Below are positions 42,648 through 50,644 of a DNA stretch of 64,000 nucleotides, piece by piece; within the stretch, counting starts at the first letter, position 1, and each line of letters opens with the position of its first letter. This DNA comes from Gemmatimonadaceae bacterium (GTDB lineage: Bacteria > Gemmatimonadota > Gemmatimonadetes > Gemmatimonadales > Gemmatimonadaceae). The position numbers were made by a program, and so were the translations under genes. The notes under the pieces were generated by a model. It had not been told where the DNA came from. It saw nothing but the letters and a program-made list of their open reading frames with translations, and made no database searches. The stretch covers positions 62,001-126,000 of the forward strand of contig JAUQWM010000045.1 of NCBI GenBank assembly GCA_030835125.1, in the 5' to 3' direction.

Positions 42648-45584
42648 GTGACCCGTTTTCGAGGCTCATGCGGCGGATACGCGCAGTTCCTTGCGGCGGC
42701 AGTCCTCCTGGGTGGCTGCGGTGGGGGCGGCGACGGAGGGACGACCAGTCCGCCCGCTGCCGTGTCGACGATCACCGTCACCCTGGCCTCGGCGACGATC
42801 ACCGTCGGGCAGACATCGCAGGCCACGGCGCAACCGAAGGACGCGCAAGGCACCGTACTGACCGGTCGCGCGATCACCTGGGCCTCGTCGAACGGGAGTG
42901 TCGCCAGCGTCTCGTCCTCCGGACTGGTCACCGGCGTCGCCGCAGGAACGGCGAGCATTTCCGCCACCAGCGAAGGGAAGACCGGCCAGGCGTCGATCAC
43001 GGTGGATCCGCCGCCGATCACGCAGCCCGTGGTCTCGAACGTCTCGGTGACGCAGAACGGGCAGGCGGCAAACCTGTCGAACGTCGTGGGGAAGTTGTCG
43101 ATCAGCGCGACGCTGACGCTGCCCTCGGGCTACAGCGGCGACCTCGTGCTCCGGATCGACACGGTGGAGTTTCATCGGACACCGGTGAGTGCGCCGGCCC
43201 TGAGCGGTCGGTTGGTGCGGGGCACCGCGGACCCCATCGTGGTGACGACCGACCACGCGATGGAGGCGAATACGGCACGGACCACATTCGTCGTCACCCA
43301 GGACCAGATCGACGAGCTGCCGTTGCTCACGAACCGGAACTATCAGGCTTTGATCAACGTGATCCCGACGGGCTCGACCACACCGAGCACGAGCCAGTCG
43401 GTGAACCTCACGACGAACAACCCCAGCTACGCGCGCGGCTTCGTCGCGATCGACGGGATGCCGGTGATCGGCACGGACGGCAAGACGTACACTGGCGGCC
43501 TGGCAACCGCCGCGGTGACGTTTGCGTTGTTCGACAACGAGGCGATCAACGGGTTCGAGGTCGGCATCGCGCCGTCCGGCGCGGAGTACGGGCGGTCCAC
43601 CGGTGGCGTGGTCAACTTCATCCAGAAGGTCGCACGGACCGACCGGAAGAAGTTCACGTTCCCGACCGCGCTGGTGGAGCAGCCGGATCTCGCGCTCATC
43701 CTGAACAGCGTCACGATCGACGGAGTCACGATCGACCCGCAGGCGACGTATTTCGGCTCGACGGAGTACACCACCGACGCCATCGGCACCGGCTTCGCCA
43801 ACACGTTGGCGCAATCGCTGCAGTTCCCGGTGGTTGGACCGAAGCAGTTTTTCCTGGTCGACCCGCCGCCGCCGGACCTGCTCACCGGCGTCACGGTCGT
43901 GCGCGGCGGAATCGACGCCTTCCATCTCGACAACGTGGGCCCGACGCAGTCCTCGGCGCCTGACGAACCCGTGTTTCATCTGCTCGACCGGATGACCACC
44001 GTCGGCGGGGCGGCGCGGTACCCGACCTGGGGCTTCGGCGGGAACGACGGGCAGGTCGGGCGCGGCTACGACCTCGCGGCCGGCTTCCACCCCGAACGCC
44101 TGGCCGACGTCTCCGACCTGGACCTGACGAAGACCACGTTCTACGGCGGCCTGGTGACGGACCGGCCCAACCTGTTCTCCAACCAGTTCGAGATCAGCAG
44201 CGACAATGAATTCGCCGAGTCGAATGGTGCGCGGGACTACACAGCCGGGGTGCGAGTCGTTGACAAGCGAGGCAACAGCTCCGACTGGTCGCTCCACACG
44301 TCACTGGGCAACCGCTGGAGGCTCGACGGTCAGTTGAGCGCCAGCGTGGGCCTCGACGAGGCGGCGTTCGGGTATTCGCGCACCCGCGCCGACCTCGCCG
44401 TTACCGGCCCGCCAAGCGAGTCAGTCTGGAACAGGAGCACCCTCGACGCCTCGCTCCGCTACACGTGGAACGCTTCCAGCTCGGTGGTAGGTCTTCCGGA
44501 CGGATGGCTCTCGGCGCGCGCGAAGTTCAACGACACCTGGTTGTTCGGGGCGGGAGCGCAGAACGACCAGTACGAGGTGCTCCCCTCACAGGGCGGGCTC
44601 ACGAGTGGTGCGGCGGAGGTCCTCACCGACGCGATCATGGACCAGATGATCGATGACGCGCTCGGTGCCGACCAGGGCTTGTTCCAGTTCGACTTCAAGG
44701 CGGCCGACAACGCGGGGCGGTACGTCCAGGACTGGATGTACCCCAGGCAGTATTCGGTCCTGCTCGACTACCTCGCCCCGACCGGGGTGCAGATCACGTA
44801 CAACGGGGCGGTGACCCCCGGGGCGATCGCCAACGCAACCCTGTCAGGGATGGACAACTTCGCGATCCGGCGCGCGTGGCTCGGCATCCGGTTCGCGTTC
44901 GCGAGCGCGCTCTTCTTCGGTGGCCAGGTGTTCGTGCCCCTGGGCGTGTTCGACATCCCGGGCACGCTCCTGGGCCCCAGGACCAACGCGCTCTCCCTGC
45001 CCATCGCGGGCACGGTGCCGCTCGGCTTCTCGTTCTTCAACCCGTTCTCGGGCACCATCGACAACGGCAACTTCTACCCGAGCAATGGCGGGAGCCTACA
45101 GTTGATGGACATGGCGTGGAACCTCAGCGCGATCGCGTTCGCTGCCTACACGCCATCCGGAGTCGTGCCGGCATTCACCAACGTGTCGCATGCCTTTGCG
45201 TCCCAGAGTACATCCAACTGGTGCCCGGGCACCTGCGCCGCCGGGGGGACCAGCACGCCAACCCTGGAGTTCTCGTATCGCGACACGCGCTCGACCGGGA
45301 CGCCGATGATCTCGAAGGCGGCATGGTTCGCCATCGCGTCCGGGATCGTCTACCCGCTCGGCCACACCACCACGTTCACGGAAGAACCCGACGCCGGCGG
45401 CCGGCGCATCCGGTTCCCGATGACCCCGGACCTGCTCGGCTACTGTGGTCCCTCGGGCACCGTGGCGGTCTTCGTGATCGGCTACAGCGCCGACGGGCTC
45501 TACCTGCTCAAGGTGAACCCGTTCTTCTCGGCCGTGGTGCGGGTCCCCTATCCGTTCTCCAACCGGTGTCGGCTGGCCGCCTGA
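42648..45584 (+). CDS. Ig-like (BIG2) domain lipoprotein, 978 residues
   Basis: The lipoprotein signal reads AAAVLLGGCGGGG. It is followed by a bacterial Ig-like BIG2 domain (residues 40-125: ITVTLASATITVGQTSQ, then ITWASSNGSVASV and VAAGTASISATS). After this come about 850 residues of beta-rich sequence with no family I recognise, including repeated references to long neutral strands and several Tyr/Asn-rich loops. The start is well fixed: GTG 42648 is preceded by AGGAGGTGA ending 3 nt upstream, the best ribosome-binding site in the window. Probably cell-surface or periplasmic; function unknown. It ends beside a palindrome shared with the converging barrel gene. Confidence 0.8.
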   Translation: MTRFRGSCGGYAQFLAAAVLLGGCGGGGDGGTTSPPAAVSTITVTLASATITVGQTSQATAQPKDAQGTVLTGRAITWASSNGSVASVSSSGLVTGVAAGTASISATSEGKTGQASITVDPPPITQPVVSNVSVTQNGQAANLSNVVGKLSISATLTLPSGYSGDLVLRIDTVEFHRTPVSAPALSGRLVRGTADPIVVTTDHAMEANTARTTFVVTQDQIDELPLLTNRNYQALINVIPTGSTTPSTSQSVNLTTNNPSYARGFVAIDGMPVIGTDGKTYTGGLATAAVTFALFDNEAINGFEVGIAPSGAEYGRSTGGVVNFIQKVARTDRKKFTFPTALVEQPDLALILNSVTIDGVTIDPQATYFGSTEYTTDAIGTGFANTLAQSLQFPVVGPKQFFLVDPPPPDLLTGVTVVRGGIDAFHLDNVGPTQSSAPDEPVFHLLDRMTTVGGAARYPTWGFGGNDGQVGRGYDLAAGFHPERLADVSDLDLTKTTFYGGLVTDRPNLFSNQFEISSDNEFAESNGARDYTAGVRVVDKRGNSSDWSLHTSLGNRWRLDGQLSASVGLDEAAFGYSRTRADLAVTGPPSESVWNRSTLDASLRYTWNASSSVVGLPDGWLSARAKFNDTWLFGAGAQNDQYEVLPSQGGLTSGAAEVLTDAIMDQMIDDALGADQGLFQFDFKAADNAGRYVQDWMYPRQYSVLLDYLAPTGVQITYNGAVTPGAIANATLSGMDNFAIRRAWLGIRFAFASALFFGGQVFVPLGVFDIPGTLLGPRTNALSLPIAGTVPLGFSFFNPFSGTIDNGNFYPSNGGSLQLMDMAWNLSAIAFAAYTPSGVVPAFTNVSHAFASQSTSNWCPGTCAAGGTSTPTLEFSYRDTRSTGTPMISKAAWFAIASGIVYPLGHTTTFTEEPDAGGRRIRFPMTPDLLGYCGPSGTVAVFVIGYSADGLYLLKVNPFFSAVVRVPYPFSNRCRLAA

Positions 45585-45597
45585 CGAGTGGCATCGG

Positions 45598-45618
45598 GCG
45601 GAGCCCGAGGCGCTCCGC
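45598..45618. terminator. Hairpin between convergent genes
   Basis: GCGGAGC and GCTCCGC arms enclose a 7-nt loop in the 41-nt gap between the Ig-like gene (+) and the barrel gene (-). Two T bases follow on the plus side. It probably serves both directions. Confidence 0.45.
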
Positions 45619-45625
45619 TTCGGGG

Positions 45626-47113
45626 TCAGCGAAGCCGGATCCGGACCGTGATCCGGTGCTGGTTGGATGAGCCGCCGTCGAACGAGAGGGGAGCGCTCGG
45701 GGCGGCAATGACGGTCGGGTCCGACGGCGCGGCTGCCGGTGTGATCGAGACGTCGTCGCCCATGGAGAGGCAGGTCGGGCCGCAGGTGAAGCTCACCGCA
45801 TAGCCGACGTCGATGTCCCGTCCGCGCAGGGTGATCGCAAGGGTCGGCGTCCACTCGGTCCACCCTTCGTCCTGGGTGCGCGACTCGCGGGTCACATGGT
45901 TGGACTGGTCCAGCGTGTAGGTGATCGACCGCATCGCGAGGCCCAGCTGGATGCCGAGCGCGCTCGCCGAATCGCTGCCGGGGAATTCGTGCGCGACGCC
46001 GACGTTGATCCGGGAATTGGAGAACCGGAAGTGGTTGTCCACGGTGTGCGCGCCGCGGGGGATCACCACGCCGCCGGCATCGGTGGTGTCACCGGCGGCG
46101 TCGGCCCAGGTATGGCTCCACATCGGTTCCAGGACGGCATCGAGCCCGAACGTCGAGTGGCCGATCGACCGGGTGGCGCCGAACCCGACGTTGAACGCGT
46201 CGGTGCGGCCCGGATCGCGCGGGATGTTCTGGATCTGGTAGTTCGGGATCTTCGGGTGCGACAGCCGGTTGGCGGTGAAGAGGTACCCCATGCGCCAGCC
46301 GCCGGGCGTCCGCGGCGTCAGGAAGACCGTGTGAAGCCCGACGATGTTCGTGCGGTCCTCGTTATGCTCGTCGCGGGCACCGGTCAGGACGGGATCGCAC
46401 GGGCAGGGCCCGATCGCCGGACACGGCGCGGCACAGGGCATCCAGCGCCACGTGGCGGGGTAGTGGACGTCCTGGGTCATGCGGTAGCGATAATTGACCG
46501 CGACCATCTCGAGGGAGGAGCCGCCGGCGAAGTCCTTGACCAGGCCGAGTCGCGCGTCGACGTGGCCGCCGTCCTGCCTGACGCGATCACTTCCCGCGTA
46601 CAGTGCCGACACCCCATCGACGCCCCGGAGGTCGGCAACGGAAACCCCTACGCCAACGGAGAGGCCGCCGCCGAATCGCCGGGCGAGCATTCCGGAGGCG
46701 TACTGGTTCGAGGAGCGCCGGTCGCTGATGGGCGTGTCGAACCACGCGTCGCGCCGCTCGAGTTCCTGCAGGGAGAACAGCGCGCCGCCAGCGAAGCTGC
46801 CAGACGTCTGCAGGATGCTGACCGGCAAGGTGCGTCCGCCGCCCGACGTCGCCCGGTGCGTGAAGGGCATGACCTGGATGGATCCAACGCCCAGCCGGGT
46901 GGCCTTGGCGGGATTCACCCACGGATCCCCGATGGTGTCCGGCAGCGCGATCGACACGCCACCCATGCCGGGCCATTGCGAGGGAAAGATCCCGAATTGC
47001 TCGCCTTGGTGAATCGGCACGGTCTTGGGCGTAACGAGTTGGGCGCGGAGTCCGTCGGCCGATCCCGCGAGGAGGAGGACCAGGAGCAGGTGCGAAAAGC
47101 GACGTGACGACAT
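45626..47113 (-). CDS. Outer-membrane barrel-like protein
   Basis: The 495-residue protein has a signal peptide (LLLVLLLAGSADGLRAQ) and a body rich in alternating polar and hydrophobic stretches with frequent aromatic ends, as in outer-membrane beta-barrels (GWRMGYLFTANRL; STFGLDAVLEPMW; DIDVGYAVSFTCG). One extracellular-type loop is Cys-rich (CAAPCPAIGPCPC), unusual for a barrel. No specific porin family is recognised. ATG 47113 starts the signal peptide directly. It is divergent from the M20 peptidase, whose upstream region holds a long heptad array. Confidence 0.65.
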   Translation of the reverse strand: MSSRRFSHLLLVLLLAGSADGLRAQLVTPKTVPIHQGEQFGIFPSQWPGMGGVSIALPDTIGDPWVNPAKATRLGVGSIQVMPFTHRATSGGGRTLPVSILQTSGSFAGGALFSLQELERRDAWFDTPISDRRSSNQYASGMLARRFGGGLSVGVGVSVADLRGVDGVSALYAGSDRVRQDGGHVDARLGLVKDFAGGSSLEMVAVNYRYRMTQDVHYPATWRWMPCAAPCPAIGPCPCDPVLTGARDEHNEDRTNIVGLHTVFLTPRTPGGWRMGYLFTANRLSHPKIPNYQIQNIPRDPGRTDAFNVGFGATRSIGHSTFGLDAVLEPMWSHTWADAAGDTTDAGGVVIPRGAHTVDNHFRFSNSRINVGVAHEFPGSDSASALGIQLGLAMRSITYTLDQSNHVTRESRTQDEGWTEWTPTLAITLRGRDIDVGYAVSFTCGPTCLSMGDDVSITPAAAPSDPTVIAAPSAPLSFDGGSSNQHRITVRIRLR

Positions 47114-47299
47114 GGACGGGCCTCCGCGGGCACGAGGGCGACAGCACCACCTGAGAGACTCGGCGCCCCTTTCGAGCCCTGACACCCGATCCGGCAGTCG
47201 GGGGGCGCCAGCTCCCTGGTGAAGGACTCCGTCTGGGCGACGCCCCGTCACCCGGAGCGTACCTGCGTCGGTTGACACCTTTGGAGGGAGGGTACAGGC

Positions 47300-47369
47300 T
47301 TGAGGCTTGAGGGTCGAGGCTCGAGGGTCGAGGCTCGAGGCCGAATCACGAATCACGAACCACGAATCC
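47300..47369. repeat. Ten-unit heptad array ending at a start codon
   Basis: Ten contiguous 7-bp units: TTGAGGC, TTGAGGG, TCGAGGC, TCGAGGG, TCGAGGC, TCGAGGC, then CGAATCA twice, CGAACCA and CGAATCC. The last base is directly followed by ATG 47370 of the M20 peptidase gene, leaving no room for an ordinary ribosome-binding site. Confidence 0.75.
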
Positions 47370-48786
47370 ATGCGCCGAGCCATTGCAGCAATCGCACTTC
47401 TCGCGTTGTCGAGCACGCCGGCAGTCGCGCAGCAAACGAAGTGGGACTCCGTCGCGCGGAGCCTCTTCAAGCAACTCATCGAGATCAACACGACCGAGAG
47501 TTCCGGCAGCACCCTGCAGGCGGCGCAGGCGATGGCGGCGCGGCTCAAGGCGTTCGGCTTCCCGGACTCCGACGTCGTGGTCCTGGAGAACGCGCCGAAG
47601 AAGGGGAACCTGGTCGCCCGGCTGCGTGGACGGAACACGGGCAAGAAGCCGATCCTGCTCCTCTCACACATCGACGTCGTGGAGGCCAAAGCCGAGGACT
47701 GGACGCTGCCGCCGTTCCAGTTCATCGAGCGCGACGGGGTCTTCTACGGCCGCGGTGTTGCGGACGACAAGGACGAAGGCGCGATCCACCTGGCGCTGAT
47801 CATGCGCATGCGCGAAGAACGCTTCGTGCCCGATCGTGACATCATTGTCGCGCTCACGGCCGACGAGGAGGGCGGCGGTGCCAACGGCGTGAGCTGGCTT
47901 CTCCAGAATCACAAGGCACTGATCGACGCCGAGTTCGCGTTCAACGAAGGCGGCGGCGGGCGCGTGCGGGGCAACGAGCCGCGCGACACGGCGAAGGTGT
48001 CGCACGACGTGCAGGCGAGCGAGAAGAAGTTCCTCAACTTCCGGTTCGAGGTCACGAATCCCGGGGGCCACAGCTCGGTGCCGCGGCCGGACAACGCGAT
48101 CACGCAGCTGGCGATGGCGCTGACGAAGGTCAACCCGACCATCATGCCGGTGCGACTCAACGAGGTCACGCGTGCGTACTTCACCCGCCTCGCCGGCGTG
48201 GTGGAACACGAGACGCCGGCGATGGCGGCGGCGATGCGCGCGATCGTCGCCAACCCGAGCGACGCCGCGGCCGCCGCGACGCTCTCGGCCGACCCGCGCT
48301 ACAACTCGCAGCTCCGGACGTCGTGCGTGGCCACGATGCTCGAGGGCGGCCATGCCACCAATGCGCTGCCCCAGCGGGCCCGCGCCAACGTGAACTGCCG
48401 GATCCTGCCTGACGAGACGCCGCAGCAGGTGCTGGCCGTGCTGCAGCGCGTGGTGGCCGACACGGGCGTGAAGGTCACGTTCCAGGGCTCGGCGACGAAC
48501 TCACCGCCGTCGCCGCTCACGCCGGCGCTCATGGGCGAAATCGAGCGGGTGACGAAGGAAATGTGGCCCGGCGTGCCGGTGATCCCGACCATGAGCACCG
48601 GTGCCACCGACGGGCTGCGCCTTCGCAACGCCGGGATCCCCGTCTATGGTGTGTCCGGATTGTTCTATCCGGAGACCTTCGCCCACGGGATGAACGAGCG
48701 GATCCCGGTGCGGGCCTTCTACCAGGGGCTTGAGTTCATGTACCGGCTGGTGAAGGGCGTTGCGGGGGGTGGGAGGCCGATCAGCT

Positions 48787-48788
<2 letters not shown>
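47370..48788 (+). CDS. M20/M28-type zinc peptidase, exported
   Basis: The 472-residue protein has a signal peptide (IAAIALLALSSTPAVAQ) and the M20 metallopeptidase ligands: His 100 and Asp 102 in SHIDVV, an Asp near 132-133 in ADDKDEG, the catalytic Glu pair at 166-167 in TADEEGGG, and a late His in FAHGMNE. A dimerisation-type domain (GGHSSVPRPDNAIT) interrupts the fold as usual. It probably acts as a periplasmic amino- or carboxypeptidase. ATG 47370 immediately follows a heptad array, so translation may start without a Shine-Dalgarno site; its stop codon overlaps another heptad array. Confidence 0.87.
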
Positions 48789-48861
<73 letters not shown>

Positions 48862-48875
48862 CCTTAACCCCTCGC

Positions 48876-49334
48876 TTACGGCATCCGGGTTCCGCGCAGG
48901 CGGCCGCGCGTCACCGAGTCGGCGGTGGTCACCGCGTGCTGCGCGGTGAAGGTCCCGACGAGCATGCCGCCCTCGAGCCGGCCGACGGCGTGGGTGGTCA
49001 TGTCCGGTCCCGCGGACTTCATCTTGTAGGGGCCGGCGTCGATCAGGATGCTGTCGGCATCGATCGCGGTGCGCACCGAGATCGGGGTGCCATCCGAGGG
49101 CGTCAGTGTCCAGTTCGAGCCGTCGGCGGTCGCATTCAACTCGTACGTGGCGATCACGCTGTCGCTCATGTCGCCCAGCAACTGGATCGACCAGCGACCG
49201 GCGAAGTCGGCGTAGGACAGGGGCGCGGGGACGGCCGCGGTCGCCGGGCTGTCGGCCATCATGGTGTCATCGTCATCCGCACGCGTGCAGGCGGCGACTG
49301 CGAGCACGGAAAGGAGCAGCATCGTCTTGCGCAT
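48876..49334 (-). CDS. Small lipoprotein
   Basis: The 152-residue protein starts MRKTMLLLSVLAVAAC, a clear lipoprotein signal with Cys 16, then an Asp-rich linker and a beta-rich domain (FAGRWSIQLLGDMSDSVIATYEL; IDADSILIDAGPYKM) resembling a small lipocalin-like fold. ATG 49334 is fixed by GGAGG 6 nt upstream. No catalytic motif. The gene is monocistronic and shares a terminator hairpin with the convergent M20 gene. Confidence 0.75.
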   Translation of the reverse strand: MRKTMLLLSVLAVAACTRADDDDTMMADSPATAAVPAPLSYADFAGRWSIQLLGDMSDSVIATYELNATADGSNWTLTPSDGTPISVRTAIDADSILIDAGPYKMKSAGPDMTTHAVGRLEGGMLVGTFTAQHAVTTADSVTRGRLRGTRMP

Positions 49335-49513
49335 CGGTGGCCTCCGGACATGAAGAGTCGAGATCTCCCTACCGGCGCACGATAGGACCGTGCCCACCGT
49401 GGGTGCCAATGAGCCCGCCGCACCGGCTCAGCCGTTAGGCAGTGACCTCCGTCACCAGGCCGGCGGCCACGACCGTGCCCCATGGACCAATGGGGTCTGA
49501 CCCCACTGGTGCG

Positions 49514-50158
49514 TCAGGCATGGGCCAGCTTTCGCCGGGAGAGCGCGATGGCGAGGCCCTGGATCCCGCACCAGAGCGTCAGCGGATAGAACGCGATGCG
49601 CTCCATGCCGCCGAGCCCGATGCCGAGGTCGACCTCGCGCATGAAGAGGAGCGTGCCGGCGATACCGGTGAGGCCGAGGACGAGGGAGGTGACGGCGCGG
49701 CCGCGATACCGCGCCCATGCGGCCCAGCCCGCGAGCACCATGCCCGGGTTCCCGAGGGCAAGGATGCTGGCCGCGCCAGCGAAGTGCATCGCCGGGCCGG
49801 TGTCCGACGGCCAGAGGCCGACCAGCGCGTGACCGGGCGCGGTGAGCATGATCATGCCCAGCGCCAGCGTCATCGGGACCGTGGTCGGCCACGCCCTGCG
49901 TGCCAGCAGCGCACCGACCGGGATCAGGATGCCGTTGGCCGCGATCGACAGGTTCATCAGCCCGTGCAGCGGCGAACAGGCCACTTCGTAGCCCGGCGCG
50001 CGAACGAGCGGTCCGCAGGTCTCACGGGCGAGGTCGCTGATCATGTTGTGCGCCAGGCTGAACGGGGTCGTCCATGCGGCCTGGACGATGCCCTGCACGA
50101 CGAAGAACTGGAGGGCGAGGATCCAGGCCGCGGCGCCAAGGAGGGTCTTCCGATCCAT
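49514..50158 (-). CDS. DUF998 membrane protein
   Basis: The 214-residue protein has about six hydrophobic helices, with the DUF998 hallmarks LAHNMISDLARETCGP near the N-terminus and a central GHALVGLWPSDTGP, then GMERIAFYPLTLWCG at the end. DUF998 proteins are small membrane proteins of unknown function, some neighbouring sensor or transport genes. ATG 50158 (MDRKTLLG) is preferred over 50197 because the first 13 residues of the longer form are polar and unlike the family. It is divergent from the PadR regulator. Confidence 0.8.
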   Translation of the reverse strand: MDRKTLLGAAAWILALQFFVVQGIVQAAWTTPFSLAHNMISDLARETCGPLVRAPGYEVACSPLHGLMNLSIAANGILIPVGALLARRAWPTTVPMTLALGMIMLTAPGHALVGLWPSDTGPAMHFAGAASILALGNPGMVLAGWAAWARYRGRAVTSLVLGLTGIAGTLLFMREVDLGIGLGGMERIAFYPLTLWCGIQGLAIALSRRKLAHA

Positions 50159-50233
50159 TGCGTCATGGTACGGCGCATCATCCCGGGGTGCCAGCACCCC
50201 CAGGCGCGGTTGACAGCGGGCGAGGTGATATAT

Positions 50234-50257
50234 AGATGTCTGTATATGAAGACATCT
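50234..50257 (+). promoter_or_regulatory. PadR operator candidate
   Basis: A perfect 8-bp inverted repeat (AGATGTCT, N8, AGACATCT) within an AT-rich tract (GATATATAGATG...GTATATG), 21 nt before the padR start at 50278. PadR regulators bind ATGT/ACAT-type palindromes, and this site contains both half-sites 12 nt apart. It probably mediates autoregulation of the padR/permease pair. Confidence 0.6.
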
Positions 50258-50277
50258 GTGGCTCTGGTGTCCGGTTC

Positions 50278-50616
50278 ATGAGCGCTGCCGCGCCGCGCAA
50301 GGATGCCCTTGCCGGAACGCTGGACATGCTGGTTCTCCGCACCCTCACGCTCGGACAGGCGCATGGATACGCGATTGCCCGTCACATCGAGCGGTTGTCG
50401 GAGGACGTCCTGCGCGTCGAGCACGGGTCCCTCTATCCGGCGCTCGACCGATTGTTGAAGCAGGGATGGGTCACCGCGCGCTGGGGCAGCAGTCCGACGG
50501 GTCGGCGGGCGAGGTACTACACCATCACCGCCTCGGGCCGCCGGCAACTGGCCGATCGGGAAGCCGACCATGAGCGCATCTCGCTGGCGATTGCCCGCGT
50601 CATGGGCCGCGCCTGA
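50278..50616 (+). CDS. PadR family transcriptional regulator
   Basis: This is a 112-residue winged-helix protein. GTLDMLVLRTLTLGQAHGYAI is the PadR recognition start, HGSLYPALDRLLKQGWV the winged-helix core, and RRARYYTITASGRRQL the wing. ATG 50278 is preferred to the upstream ATG 50236, which lies inside the operator palindrome. It is followed 28 nt later by an ADOP-type permease, the common pairing in Acidobacteriota and Gemmatimonadota in which PadR controls its own permease. Confidence 0.88.
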   Translation: MSAAAPRKDALAGTLDMLVLRTLTLGQAHGYAIARHIERLSEDVLRVEHGSLYPALDRLLKQGWVTARWGSSPTGRRARYYTITASGRRQLADREADHERISLAIARVMGRA

Positions 50617-50644
50617 ACCCGGCACCACCTGAAGGGGGACACCT

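Noticed and set aside
42666-44297. A 543-codon minus-strand frame opposite the Ig-like lipoprotein gene.
   Set aside because: Arg/Val/Asp-rich low-complexity translation with no motif, while the plus strand has a lipobox, a BIG2 domain and the best ribosome-binding site in the window.
50236-50616. Longer PadR starting at ATG 50236.
   Set aside because: The extra codons lie inside the operator palindrome and do not resemble the family; ATG 50278 begins the normal PadR N-terminus.
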